Below, one piece after another: positions 1 through 13,356 of a stretch of 64,000 nt of DNA (position 1 is its first letter; every line of letters starts with the position of its first letter). The notes beneath the pieces were generated by a model. It was given only the letters and a program-made list of their open reading frames with translations. It made no database searches and was not told where the DNA came from. The stretch lies in contig CP093830.1 in the NCBI GenBank assembly GCA_033063855.1, positions 13,516,854 through 13,580,853 on the forward strand, written 5' to 3'. The position numbers and the translations under genes are program-made. This DNA comes from Smittia aterrima. Taxonomy: Eukaryota > Arthropoda > Insecta > Diptera > Chironomidae.

Positions 1-438
1 AGGAAAGAATCAGCAGCTTTCCCCTATCAACAACATTTTTTAGTTTTCACATTTTATACTTTCATTCAAAGATTATCATTTAAAGCTTATCAGTTCAATC
101 ATAAATCATTCTCCCATAACCCATAATCAATCATAGTTCCATCATCGCTTCTTCATTGCCAACGATCGTCAGAAAATCTCTTTTGAATCTTCTTCCTCTA
201 TGGCTCATACATACTGCAACACATAATTTAATTTTTGGATTATTCAAAGTTTCAAAGTTATCTCCAGTCATTATCTCACACTATTCCCTTCTTTTTCGGA
301 TTTGATCTTATCATCAGAAGAAAAATATTAAATATTCTGCTTGCCACCCCCTAAATAATAAAATGATTCGATTGATAATCCAAATAAACTTCAGAGTTAT
401 TGACGACAAATGTGTCTCCAAATGTTGATTAATTGCAG

Positions 439-3400
439 CTTAATGATTATGAAATTCGGAAAGGCAAAAAGATTGGTGTAACGATATCATTTAACAATCA
501 CCGGCTCTTTGTCGGAAATATACCTAAAAATAGAGATCGCGACGAAATTTTAGAGGAATTTGCTAAATATGCACGTAAGTGAATAAAATACCAAAATCAA
601 AACAAAAAAACATCAAAATTCTCGAAGAAATTAACCTTTTTCGTCGCTAAATTTTCTTGTACTTGTTGATTGCATCAAAATTCAACTAAAACCGGATATT
701 CGAAAAAAAAACCAAAAAGATTTGTATGTGAAATTGACACCAACACACACACACACAACTAAAATATGAATTGGATTAAAAGTTATGAGAGATAACAGGA
801 AAATTCAATCCACAAATAAACACAAAAAGCCATTGGACGCTGAAAAAATAAAATTGGCGAAGTTTATGATTAACAACAACATTTAATTGGCTTCCTTTTA
901 TCGTTGAGAGTCTGCAGACGTTGCAATTCATGTTCGCAACGGTGCAAACTCTCATTGCGAGAGGAAGAAAAGTTTCCGGATCGAAGTTTTCGTTCCGCCA
1001 ACTTTTCTTTCATCCCTCGCCAACGAACTCGAATTGGTTTTATTTTTCGCTCGACCGAAAAAGTTCTGTAGCTCAACAATTTCGCTTCATCGCCAAAGTT
1101 AAATAAAATTTCTTTTGCCAAATTCGCTTTTTATTCGAACAGAAAATGGGAAAAGCTCGGAAGAAAATAATTTTCTTAAAATATTTGATTTTTCAATTTG
1201 TATCTGTGCATTAATTGTCAGGCTACAGAGTTCTCTCCTTGTCACAGTCTGAACCACTACAAACAGGAAAAATGAATTTTCATCTGTTTCCTTTTCAAAT
1301 CAGAGGAAATATCTGAAAACTCAAGAGATCTTTTCCTTTCCTTCGCTCCTTTACCAAAAAAGGGAAAACATTAAATTTCATTATTTTTGTAATGACTGGA
1401 GAAGAGATCGCACAGTAAGATTGGTTAAGAATTTATCAAAAGACAATATGTATGACTAATTCTCTCAAAGTTTCATCAACCTCCTTTGTATTGCGATTTT
1501 CTTTTTTATCTCTCCCTTTTCTCTATCTCTCTCTCTATCTAATATCATCTTGTTAAGTTTTTCTTCTCCCAACTTACAATTCGTCGTGTAAATAACTTCA
1601 CTTTTAACGTCTTTGATGAGCAAATTGTTTTTAGCAAAGCGGAAGCGATTTGGCATTTGAAATTTTGTTGGGAAAAGCTGAAATTGTTTAGTGTTGGAAT
1701 TTTCCTCGTTTCGAAAGGAAAATATTTCTCAATGTTTTGAGCTTCTGTTGATTTTTTTTCTTTCCTACTTTAACTAAACAATTAATGAATTTTCCTCCTG
1801 TGTTTGAACGAACATCGTAGCCGGTCTTGTCGACGTGATTATCTACAGTTCGCCTGATGACAAGAAGAAAAATCGCGGCTTCTGCTTCTTAGAGTACGAG
1901 TCACACAAAGCAGCTTCATTAGCAAAACGAAGACTGGGAACTGGCCGAATTAAAGTATAAATTAGATTCACTCATTTTCGGAGATTCGCTCAATAAATAT
2001 TTAATTTCTTTAGGTCTGGAGTTGTGATATTATTGTGGACTGGGCCGATCCTCAAGAAGAGCCAGACGAAGGGACGATGAGCAAAGTTAAAGTTCTGTAC
2101 GTTCGCAATCTCACGCAAGAAATCAGCGAAGAGAAACTCAAGGTAATTACATTTGAGATTGATTGAGAATTTTCAGTTTTTTCAATTTCATTTTCTTTTA
2201 TAGGAACATTTTGAGAACTATGGCAAAGTTGAGCGTGTGAAGAAAATCAAAGACTACGCTTTTGTTCATTTTGAAGACCGCGACAATGCAGTGCTTGCCA
2301 TGCGAGACTTGGATGGAAAGGACGTCGGAGGGTCACACATCGAAGTAAGTTGAAAAGCTCAAATAAATTGAAGGAATTTTCTTATTCGATTGATTTTTTT
2401 AGGTGTCACTAGCTAAACCGCCTTCAGACAAGAAGAAGAAGGAAGAAGTGTTGAGAGCTCGAGAGCGCAGAATGATGCAGATGATGCAGGGTCGATCGGG
2501 AATTGTTGGGTAAGCTCTCTTGCCTTCTCTCTCAATTCCTCGAAATATAAAATTAATTTAAACTTTTAGAATGTCACCAACAAGCATGATGCCACCTCCG
2601 CTTCCGCCAGTAGGAATGAGTCGAGCTGGAACGAGTACGCAACCAAGAATACCGCTCGGACGTGGACCTATGGCGCGTGGCGACTACGGTAAGTATTTTT
2701 ATTATTAAAGCGACATTTTGATTAAGAAATTTAATGAAGTCAAACTCGATTGATGAACACACAAACCCGGAAATTCTTTGATTCCATAAGTTTTATTAGA
2801 GTTTAAAAGAATTTAAACTGAAAACATTAAAATTAAGGATTAGACTTTTAAAGCAAACAATGTTCCGCGAACTAATTGAATCAACTAATTAACTTTAAAT
2901 TAAGAAAACAGAAAATTGTTAAATTTGGAGAGAAAATTCGGAAACTTTGTTTTGACCTTAATTTTCTTCTTTTTTATTTTTGACCACGCGTTAGACCCTT
3001 TCCGAGATGAAAGTTGGTCATAGGCTAACTTAAGAGTTAAATTTTTGTGTTCTTCTTATCAGTTTTCCTCTTTCTTTTTGATTGTTACCTTCCTCCTTAA
3101 ACGATAAGTTTTTGATTATAGTTTTTTTTTGTGTTCGTTCAATTGAACGTTCCTGAATTGATGAGAAATTGAAGATATCGTTATATAAGTTTAGAGTCCA
3201 AGCCAAACAAGAGAACATGAACACAGTTTTTTCTTTAGAGCTTCGTTGCTTGGCTCGTCGTCGTGAAAATGAAGTCGATTCAGAATCGGATTTGTTGCTG
3301 ACATCGCCATCATTTCCACGATGACAAAGCAGCCATCAATTGAAGAATTTTTCATCTTTTGCAATTTAATGTCCCCCTGGAGTTTCTCTTTCCCTCATTT

Positions 3401-6400
3401 CCAATTTCTCTAATCGCGATTAACAAGATTTTTTTTCGTTTCCACAAAGCAAAGCTAACTGTTAACATTAATTTAAGTTTATTAGTTTCATCAATTACGT
3501 TGCATGCTTAAGATTATCGTTTTATCACACTCGCAAACAACCCGCACAATGTTTTTTTGTCCACACTCAATCTCTCTTCTCTCTCCTTCCGCTACTTTAT
3601 TTTCAACTTTCTGTGCTTCAAGATTTTCCTTTTAATTAGTAGAATTTAAAGTTTTTTTTCCGTTTTTTTTACGAAGCATGGAGAGCGTGTCTTCGTCAGT
3701 TTATTTTTTTTCCCTTCTTCTCTTTAAAAGGCATGAGTTTCACTCTCGTAGTTGATAGGATTTTGTATTAAATTGGGTTTCAAAATTAGACGTGTTAGGT
3801 GTTGGTAAGTAATTGGGGCTCACAAACCATCAAAACGGTTATTGTTCTCCAATTTTATGTTTTTTTTTGATTCTTGCAAGAAATTTTCTTGATTTTTCTT
3901 TTAATTTTATCGACAAAACGCGCGTTCGAAATAACTTCGAATCAAAAAACTTCTCAATATCCAATCGCACTCTTTGCATTCGTCGAACAAGAACAAGATG
4001 ATGCTGACGCTGTTGTAATTCTTCACCTTATTTATATTTTATAGAATATGATTATGATTTCTATGGTTTTTCTGACTATCGCGGAGGCTATAATGAGTCG
4101 TTCTACGACGAATATTATCGCTCGTTCGATGGAGATCAGTCGTATCCGTCGTATCCGTCGTACGATTATCCGCAGAGTGGCTCGAACGCCACAGGAGGAG
4201 GGCAGCGACCAGGACGACACAATTCGGTGGGTCTCAAAAAAATCATTTGATTTCTTCTACTTTTTCTTTGTTTATGAAAATTAGAACTTTTGGTATTTCA
4301 AAATTATTGTTTCGTTATTCATTTAAAAAGTCTTTTTGGTTGATGTAATCAAAATCACAAAAAAAAAATATTTTAAACATTTGGTTAATCGTTTGGTGCA
4401 AACACCACTTCTTGTTTTGATTAGAAAAACAGAAAGAAATAAGAAAAGAAAAACACAATCAAAATTCAAAAATGTTAAAGAAAGAAAGAAACGAGAGAAA
4501 AGTCACTCAAATGAATGAGAGAGAAGATATGGTCGCAATTGAAAAAAAGAAGATTAAGAAAGACTTTTAATTAACTCCTCTTGATTAATGATGAACTTTA
4601 TAAACTTCTTTCCATTACAAAATATGCTGGCGCCCTCGCTTCGCTTTTAAATCCGCTCGAAATGCGGTCGAAACCTCCCGCGAAAAATAAAACAAATACA
4701 AAAAAGCAGAAAGTGATAAAACAATTTAATATTTTTGAATGAACACACAAGAATCATGTAAAGTATGAAGAAATTATTATTATTTTAATTTCGTTCACAA
4801 TCCACATTTATTTCCTTACTTTTCGTTTAACATTAATTTGCTTGTTTTCGTTGCTTTTAGTTTAGTTTGAATGATTTTGTCTTGTTTTGTGTCCTTTTCC
4901 CCCTTCAACCACAACTATCTCATTTCCCTCCTTCGCTTCTTCGCTTCAACATGTTAACAACTCAAACAAACTCAGAACTAACTCTTTATTGGTATGTGGT
5001 GATCATCACTAACATCAAGTCTCTGTTAAACATTTTTTTCGACTTCACACTGAAGAAAAATAATTGAAACAAAAAAACTTCTCAGCCCAATTCAATCGCA
5101 AAATTCAAAATTCGTTTCCTTGTTCAATCGACTCATAGACAATTAGTTGTTAAGTTAAAGTTAGATTACAGAAGAATATTTATTTTAAACTTGAAAAGCC
5201 TCGTAAAACTTGTGAATGGTAGAAAGGACGAAAATGTTGAGACAGTTTTTGGCTGTTGCATCAACAAGAGAAAGAAAAGTAAAGAAATCTCGATATTTTC
5301 CGACTTGTCGCCAATTATTTAAAGTCTATATCGAACTCTACTACTGTTAGTTAGTTAGATAGTCGTTAGTTTAATTAGTTGTTCAATTATTCGTTTATAT
5401 TTTTACTCGACTTATTTTTATGTTTATTTTCATGATTTCTAACGCGTTTTATGCTTTTTTGTTTTTTCTCTTCCATATTTTTTATTTTTCCATTCGATAA
5501 AAAATCGAAAACGAAAAAAATAAATTCCGAAACTGCTGACTGACACACACGCACACATGATGGATCTGATTATCAAAATTGCCCAATTGGATATCGCAAA
5601 ATTATGAAACCGATAATAACAAAACTTTTGGAACAAAAATCGTTTGAAAAAAAAAATGTTTAAATCGAAAAAAAAATACGCAAACGAACATTTAAAGGGG
5701 GTTGGTCATGGGCGTTTAACCATGGTGGATGGCCAAGTCGCTGGGCTCCGTGGCAACAGCCTCAAAGCGGACCTCCATCGACGGGTCGGGGATCAAGTGG
5801 CAACACCAGGGCTGGTCCATCGTGGGGAACCTCATCGTCACAACGCTCGTGGCATCCGCGCCAAGCCACAAACAAATTCAGCAGGTGAGATATACAAACA
5901 AAACAAAGAAAAATCCCATCTCGACGATAACGTCTTCTTTAATTTTATTATTACTATTATAATTTTAATTTTAAGTAGATCACTCGAATTTAAGTTCAAC
6001 GCTGGGTTCTCTCTTGCTGCTTCTTTTCTACTTTATTTCGGAATTTTCTTAGAACTTTTTTCTCTGCATGCGAAAAATTATTCTCACGATTAAACACACA
6101 TGAAGAAATCACAAATTAAAAATGAATTATTCAGTCAGTTTTGGCTTTAGCAGAGAGCAGTACGAGAGCACGTAGTTAACATTTTGGGATCAACTTTGAA
6201 GACTACAACGCGATGAATTAAAAATTAAATAATTTTTTAGTTCATCTCGTGAAGTCTTCAATGAAATAATGAAAAAGCGATTGCATCATTTGCAATTGCA
6301 CATTTTTGTGGAAAACTTTTATGTTGTCGTTCGTCCATTTCATTTTTCATTAAAGAGGAATTAAGATATTTACACAAAATATGAAGAAAATAATTTTCTC

Positions 6401-7752
6401 AGTCAAAAAGAGGTTTAACGAATCGATTAGTATAATGCAAATGTTAAGCAGAAGTTTTAAGATTTCCTTAAATTTGTCTTTGAAGATTGCGATTGAATTT
6501 ACGCGCGCGGTCTTTACTTTCTCTCTCTCTCTCTCTCTCATACACTTTCTGGATCATTAATGAATCATTAACATTTTACACACAAAACACATTCTCCATC
6601 TTCAAATCGGTTGAGAACTTTTTATTTATTTTTTCTTTTAAGTTTAACTGGCTTTTGCTCATTTCAATTGCTAACACATTTTAATAATTTCCTCTCATGG
6701 CTTTAACCTGAGTGACGCTTCCTCGTGTCTCGGGGGAATTTTGTTGATAGTTTTTCTTAATCCTAGATAATCATTTTACTAATCGATTCTCTTGTACCAT
6801 AGTTTTATGTTGCTCATGAACTGATGTCTCGGAAAATATGAAAAAATTATGTGACGATATTTTGTGTAACATTTTCATAATTCAAGAAATGCAAAATTTA
6901 AAATTATAATCAAAATTTAAACCTCTCTCTCTTCTTTCTCCCCAAACAGCCTTTCGATTCATGTCTAAAGTTTCGATGATAATGAAATGAAATCAGTTTC
7001 ATCTCAAATCTTTTCTCTCCTTTCATTGGAAAAATTTTCTCTCGTTAATTGTGTTTTTTTTTGTTTTGAAAATTTATCAATCTTTTGTTCATTATCTTAT
7101 GATTTAAAAAAAATAACTGAAACAGTCAAATTCAGATGAAAAGAAAATAATGAAAAATAATTATGCAAGATAAATTTAATCTTTCGTCGTCGAAGGACAA
7201 TCTCAAATCGGAAATAATATTGGAATCTGAAATATCAAGAAAAGCTCCGAATTGGATTATTGTTCAAGAAAAATAAGAAAAACAAGAATGAAATATTGGA
7301 ACTGTAGGTGAAACCAAATGCAAATTGATAATGAGCAGAAAGATGTTAATTAAGATCAAACTGGTAATCCTCAACTTGAGTCTGAGTCTTGAATCGAAAG
7401 TTGAGAATTGCTGGACTAGAAATTAAGGCAAATTATTTTCAAACTTGCAAGAGTTAAATTAAAGATCTTCTTGCAAATTTGAACAGATAAATTTATAAGC
7501 TTTTGTATCATTAAGACAAATTATTTCATCAACGTGAAACTAATGTTTTCTTGTCTTCTTCTCTTTACGATTTTCTCTCTCGTTTTAGCAGCAATCGGTA
7601 AACGTAAATTCGAAGGGTTGGGTCAACAAGGGGATCCGAAGCGACGTTTTGGGATAGGAAATGGTGGCAGTTGGGGCAGTCAGCCATTACCGCAACAGCC
7701 TTTGAATGGTGCTGAACAATGGTACACCGATACTTATCCAACGTGGAGTTAA
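439..7752 (+). CDS. Syp: Syncrip / hnRNP Q-R RNA-binding protein, 3' part (5' end outside window)
   Basis: RNA-binding protein of the hnRNP Q/R (Syncrip) family, which controls mRNA localisation, stability and translation. Exons read: 439-574, 1821-1954, 2014-2142, 2204-2344, 2403-2509, 2570-2688, 4045-4226 or 4230, and a last exon from 7589 or 7592 to TAA at 7750-7752. The first exon holds the end of RRM1 and the start of RRM2 (RLFVGNIPK); RRM2 continues with DDKKKNRGFCFLEYE; RRM3 starts at VKVLYVRNLT and is followed by the family block EVSLAKPPSDKKKKEE. The tail is rich in Y/G (YDYDFYGFSDYRGGY). The last exon matches the vertebrate hnRNP Q/R C-terminus (KRK..., PKRR, WGSQPLPQQPL). The N-terminal acidic domain and most of RRM1 lie upstream of the window. 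Joining exon 4045 to the last exon requires the donor at 4231 (phase 1), not the stronger-looking GTGGGT at 4227. Family assignment is very secure; 3' exon structure is not. Confidence 0.93.
743..757. repeat. (AC)n microsatellite
   Basis: Short AC dinucleotide run in the first visible Syncrip intron (575-1820). Nothing else is recognisable in that 1.2 kb intron. Confidence 0.85.
3790..3804 (+). other. Candidate 15-nt cassette microexon of Syncrip
   Basis: Inside the 1.36 kb intron between exons 2570-2688 and 4045-4226, an acceptor (tttcaaaattag) is followed by 15 nt and then a perfect GTAAGT donor. The flanking exons join in phase 1, and this segment preserves phase 1 on both sides, so inclusion would add five residues (Asp-Val-Leu-Gly-Val) without changing frame. 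This rests only on splice motifs and phase; a chance match is possible because the polypyrimidine tract is weak. Confidence 0.3.
5698..5888 (+). other. Syncrip alternative 3' coding exon (Trp/Gly/Ser-rich tail)
   Basis: One frame is open and rich in Trp, Gly, Pro, Ser and Arg (for example WPSRWAPWQQPQ and TGRGSSGNTR), in contrast to the AT-rich surroundings, so it looks coding. It needs a phase 1 donor, as offered by the possible donor at 4231. At its end it meets either a strong donor (AG|GTGAGA at 5884/5885, leaving phase 2) or, if unspliced, a TGA at 5886-5888. Phase 2 does not fit the known last exon at 7589/7592, which needs phase 1. It is therefore either an alternative terminal exon ending Phe-Ser-Arg-stop, or it joins an exon I did not find. 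The acceptor has a poor, A-rich upstream tract. Confidence 0.6.
6521..6539. repeat. (CT)n microsatellite
   Basis: About nine CT dinucleotide units in the 3' intronic region of Syncrip. Simple repeat, likely length-variable. Confidence 0.9.
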
Positions 7753-10700
7753 ATCAACTGAAAAAGATAAAACAAAAATCATCCGACTAACATCAAACAA
7801 ACACTGACATTTATCAACAAGTGAAGCAACAGCAAGCAAACTTTTTAATTAATTTTCAAATTTAAATTATGCAATCTAAATTATCAGTTAATTTTTTGTG
7901 GAATGATCCAGGGCAGATCAAAAACGCATGAAACATGTAATAAGAGTAAACACATTGAAATTGAAGGACTGGCCTTGTCACTGCTAAAACTAGTAATCTA
8001 TTAATTGAAAATCGATTGACGAGAATAGAAATTAGGAATTTAGGAATCGATGAGGAAGAAACATGGCTTAAAAAGATACTTTCGACTGATTTTTCTTATA
8101 AAAAAGGAAACTGATAAAAAAAACAAGAAATTATTGAGCATATTCGTATCGATTAAGGAAAGTAGATGAGCGTATGAGAAAAAAAAATCCCAATAAATTA
8201 GTCGTTTCGATTTTATTGTATAAATTAATTAATTGTCTTATGTACTCAATTAATAAAACAAAACAAATTAGATTGCAAAAGAAAAGAAAAAATGAAAACA
8301 CAAAACTCAAAATAATCCACTGATAAGAAATAGAAAGAAAAAAACATTTGATTGGGGACGATGCGTGAATTACGTGAACGCAGTGACACTTCATAGAAAT
8401 TTTGTTTTAAGAAGAAAAGGAAACAGCTTAACGTAATTTTTGATTGTCCCCAAAAAGCCATAAACTTTCTTTATGTTTATTTAAACTTCTCCTTAACGAA
8501 AAAAAAAGAAATCAAGAGAAAATAGCGCCCGGGCATGATAAAAAGGTCGATTTTCATCAATAATTAGCAGACAAGGTAATTCACTCAGTGCAGTGGCCGA
8601 AATAGAAATGAAGATTCACCTACACACACAAACACTCACACTCTCAATAGATCCAGATTAAAAAAGAAAAAAACAGAAGTTTGTACAGAAATGAACCCCC
8701 GCGAAATGAGCAAAAAAAAGTATTAAGAACATTAACATTTTTTAGGATTTTAAAAAATTCTTTTTTCGTGAAAAAAAAACAAAAATTGTGATTTTATAAA
8801 ATTTAGAAATGGAGAATGTGGTACAGTTCGATATAATCGTCCGGCCGCCACTTAAGTGATTCTCGATGGCAACAAATGCAAAAAGATGTTCATTTCATAT
8901 ATTCGGATAAAACTTTGATTAAGGGGACGGAGGAGAAAACTTGTAAATTGACCGAGCGGTTCCTTAGAGAGAAATAAATTCTTCAGAAACTTTACGATGA
9001 CAATATCGATCGAGAAGACCGAGGTTTGGGTGATCGATGAAGCTGCACGTGGTTTTTTTACGAAAAGAAGAGTAAAACTGTAATTTAGGAGCTCATTAGG
9101 AACATTAGAATAACGAATTAAAAACGTTTTTAATTTTTTTGTCTCATTCTCTCCCTATCACTCGCCGCTGTTTCTATTAAACTGCATTCATTTATACAAA
9201 ACTAATTGATGATAACATGATGTCTGTGAACATTTGATAAGAAGACTAATTGAATTGTCACCATTGAACCTATCACGATGATGATCATCGTCAAATCTTT
9301 AAGAACATGAGAAAACGTCGCTTCGCTGAATATACAAAATGAAGAAAAGATGAGAAAATATTTTTTAAGTTTAATTTCAATTTTGTCGTAATTTTTGAAA
9401 AAGTTTAGATGCAAAGGAAACACAAATCAATAATGTAATTAAATTCTTATTCTTTATTAGGTAATTATAATTGATGTAAAGCAAATTTTTGATGGCTCTT
9501 CAGTTAACAATTTTCTTAATTAAATTTTCTTTTTTGTTTACTCTTTAATTTTATTTTTGTCCCGAGAAACGAAAGCCTCGGTTTATCCGCGATGTGTTTC
9601 ATATCCTTCATGGCTTTTATTTATGTGAAATCATTTTCATGCATCAATAAACCTTTTTTAATAAAACAGAACAGATCAGAGAATTCTCTGATGCTGACGA
9701 TCCCATTCAACTACATGATTTGCCTTCTTAAGTTTATAGATTTGAATTAAAAAGAAAATAAAATTCATGATTTATAGAAATCGATTCAAAATATAAAATG
9801 TTCTAGTGATAAAATCTCTTTCTTTATTATGTTTAATGATTTGTTTTGGAAGATTTTGCAAACTAGAAAAAGAATCCTCTTTTGTTTTATGTTACTTATT
9901 TTATATTTTGTTTCTATCTCTCTTTCTCAATCTTGTTTCACGCAAACACATTTTTTAAGTTTACGTCTTTGAAGTCATTTTGACCGCAAACAAAATAAAA
10001 GAAAGAAATCAAAATCAAAATTACAAAAAAAAACATCAATTTTCTTAGATTTTTTAAAAGCGAGAAAAAAAAACGAAAAGTTAAAAATAAAGAAATTCAA
10101 ATCGAATACTGAAAAAAAAACAAAAAAGAAAACAAAGATTTTGATTCACTGAACTAACATCAATTGAACGTGATTAACATATTTCTCGAACTTTTGCTTG
10201 AACTAACTTTTCTTTATTTGTGATGAAATTTTTCCCATTTTATCAATATTTGCTTTCCAACTAACAAGTGCTTTCCAATCCGAACAATGAAATAACAAAA
10301 TATTTAAAAGAAAATCACTTTCAGATCAACTCAAAATAAATTTTCAGATTTAAAGTTTAGTTTTTAGAAGAGAAAAAAAAAGAAAATAAAACCTCGATGA
10401 ACTCAAGGTTTGTAAGAAAATATTATTTTTGCATTAATTTTGTTCTTTTTTGTTCTAAAGTGGTTGATCGAAAAGCAATGCAAGAGAAATGCAGTTAACT
10501 GTTGAAACTCGTTCCACCAATCGAAGTGAATTTGGTGAGGAAGTCGCATCGTGATAGAAAAATAAAAGCGGAAAGAGAATTAAGCGATGATGAATAAACC
10601 CAACTCCCGATTAAAGGAGACGCTCGTGGGCTAAAATAAGACTGAAAACAATAATAAGAAAATAATAATTAAGGAGTTTCCGAAGATTTCTAGAAGAGCG

Positions 10701-12378
10701 AACAATTGCCGGGACGAAAGATTTCCCATAAGAATAAAAATAAATCGTGAAGGATAAAAAAAATTAATTGTGAAGTGAAAAACAAAGTGAACATGAAAAT
10801 ACGTAAAAGAAAAACAAAAATAAAGTTTTGAGTTCTCTCGCGAAGAGATTTTCTAAGAAAATTCGAGTTGAACTCGCACCAAGAAGTGTGCTGAAAGAAA
10901 GTTAAAGTAACTGACGAGATGAAAGCCTAAGACAAAGAAATATCGAAGAATCAAAGTGAAAAATGAAATGAAAATGAGAAAAGGACGATGAAGATAAATT
11001 GATGAACGTTGTGCAAATATTTATTAAAAAAAAGATGAGAAAGATGAAACAAATTGATGATGAAAATGATTTTTTTGTGAAACTAATCCTTTTTATTAGT
11101 TTGTGTATCAAGATTGAAAATAAGTCGAGTAATTAATGATTTTTTATATACAAAAACAATTCGTAGTATCTAAAATGGAAATGAATATTTTTACCCAAAC
11201 TTTCAATTCAGTTGCTGTTCATCAGCTGGTTGCGCAACGATTATAAATTGAAAATTTATTAATGAGCAAGAACTTCTTCTCTTCTGGGAAGTTCTCGCTC
11301 ATTTTAAAGTCAAATCTATGTCAAACCTTTGATATCATCAAAACGCATCAAACGGATAAATGTCAGAAAAAAAATGTCTTCGAAGCTACCACAGATTTCA
11401 ATAAAAAAATAAATCAAATCATTGATATACGAAAGGGAGGCTTCTCGCAAACGAGAAACAAAAAACACACTTAAACTGTAAGAAGAAGTTGTTGAACTTG
11501 TTTTAATGCGCGAAGCCGACGAATGAAAAAATAGTTAGTTAGAGAGAGTTCAAATCAGTTTCCTTAAAGTTTTTTCAATAGTTTTAAAAAGATTCACACT
11601 TTAATTATCTAACGAATGTTTTTCATCATCATCACAACTAATAAGCAAACAAAAAAAGAAAATCGCTCAAGTTTGTAGATAGGAAACAAGATCGGACTTT
11701 TCTTTCTTCACAAACGTGATGCGATATCAAAAAGCCATAGGAATGGATTAAAGAAGAAAGAAATTGTTTTTAGTTTAAGTTTAAAAGTTTTTTGTCGTCT
11801 TAATTTTTACAAACTGTTCTGCTGGTTTAACGCTTAAAACATTTTTTATTTGTTGATTTTAAAATGAAGACGAGTTTTTCTTTGATTAATTGAGAAGCAG
11901 CTTCCCTGCTTGTTGCTCCCTATTTCCCCCTCAACTGCAATTAAATTGCAAGACACACTAATTTTAAAAGAAAATTACTCTCCCGACCTTAAGTCGCCAT
12001 TACTCGCCGTTAGTTTCCTTGTCAGTTCATCCAGATTATTCACAACAAAATGTTTTCGCAACTCAATAAGTTTCAACAAGAAAGAAAGCAAAACTAAGTA
12101 AGAAAACTTGACGAAGCGTCAGAAAAAATGGAGAAATTGAAAGAAAGGAAGGAAGAAAGAAAAAAATATTGAATATAAATATTGTAACATTAAAAAATAA
12201 AATAAAATGATAAAAAAATCAAATTTTGTTGTTGTAATCTTTAGATATTTCAACTGAATCTCAACGCTTGTTGTACATTTAAAATATTTCAGATTCGAAG
12301 TAAAACTGGCAACGTCCGCGAAGTTCGAATGTTTTGATCCGCGACTAAAGTTCAAGTTTATATCATTTTACCTTTGTA
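7753..12378. other. Gene-free 4.6 kb between Syncrip and DHRS4
   Basis: AT-rich DNA with many A and T homopolymers and only short, unconvincing open frames on either strand. It probably includes the Syncrip 3' UTR: there are several AATAAA-type signals on the + strand (for example around 9646 and 9660), but none can be chosen as the real poly(A) site from sequence alone. Alternative distal Syncrip exons or noncoding transcripts could be here, but I see no supported splice sites with coding sequence. Confidence 0.6.
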
Positions 12379-13239
12379 ATGCTAAAAACCGTCAGAACGT
12401 TCGCAAGTATGTCAGTGAGAAGACTTGAAGGAAAGATTTGCGTGGTCACCGCATCGACTGATGGGATTGGCTTTGCTATTGCTAAGCGATTGGGGAATGA
12501 AGGTGCTAAAATAGTTGTTAGTTCAAGAAAACAATCAAATGTCGACGAAGCTGTGAAACTTCTTCAAACTGAAGGGATCAAGGACATTCTTGGCATCACT
12601 TGTCACGTTGCAAAAGCAAGTGACCGCAAGAAGTTGTTCGACGAAACTGTAAAAAAGTTTGGAGGCATTGACATTCTTGTTAGCAACGCAGCAGTTAACC
12701 CGGCAGTCGGCTCTGTGCTCGACGCTTCTGAAGAAGTTTGGGATAAAATCTTCGATGTCAATGTGAAGTCAGCTTACATGCTCGCAAAGGAAGTCAAACC
12801 TTTCATCACTCAACGTGGTGGCGGTTCAATTGTTTTTATTTCTTCTATTGGTGGCTATCAACCTTTTGACCTTCTCGGCGCATATTCTGTGAGTAAGACA
12901 GCTTTGTTTGGACTCACGAAAGCGGCTTCATTGGATTTGGCGAAGGAAAATATTCGAGTGAACTGCGTGGCTCCTGGAGTTATTGAAACAAGGTTCTCAT
13001 CAGCAGTAAGTGCTCAGATAAGATTAGATAACAGATTGTGCAAATCATGAATTGTTTTTCAATTGCAGCTTTGGGAATCAGAAGACGCGAAGGAAGAAAC
13101 TTTGAAAACGATTCCAATGAGAAGACTTGGCAAACCTGATGAAATCGGAAGCACGGTCGCATTTCTTGTTTCGGATGACGCTAGTTTCATCACCGGCGAG
13201 TGCATAGTCGCTGCTGGAGGTGCTGCTTCTCGTCTGTAA
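12379..13239 (+). CDS. DHRS4: DHRS4-like peroxisomal short-chain dehydrogenase/reductase
   Basis: NADP(H)-dependent short-chain dehydrogenase/reductase of the DHRS4 group, which reduces carbonyl compounds and retinal-like substrates in peroxisomes. Two exons: 12379-13005 and 13069-13239, joined in phase 0, giving 265 residues. The cofactor motif is the DHRS4-typical TASTDGIG (residues 24-31), followed by VVSSRKQ, NAAVNP (103-108), Ser156 in FISSIGG, and the catalytic YSVSK (Tyr169, Lys173). The protein ends in Ser-Arg-Leu, a peroxisomal targeting signal type 1, as in vertebrate DHRS4. The ATG at 12379 adds ten residues before a second in-frame ATG at 12409; the latter lies nearer the usual family start, so either could be used. 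It converges with the shutdown-like gene (stop codons 117 bp apart); an AATAAA lies at 13334-13339. Confidence 0.95.
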
Positions 13240-13356
13240 ATGCCATTTCCATTATCACGTCAACAAAATGCTCAAAAAGATTTTTGCTTCAATGAAATAT
13301 TTTTATTTCTGATATTGTGAATGAAAGAAGACAAATAAAGATTTCGTGATCGTTCC

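Noticed and set aside
4048..4284. Frame of Ile/Arg-rich codons over the Syncrip Y/G exon
   Set aside because: It is a shifted frame of the exon 4045-4226, whose own frame gives the family's Tyr-rich sequence.
4336..4518. Lys/Arg-rich small frame in a Syncrip intron
   Set aside because: Product of A-rich DNA; no conserved motif or splice sites.
6350..6684. Opposing frames over the (CT)n repeat
   Set aside because: Arg-Glu and Ser-Leu repeats arise from the microsatellite itself.
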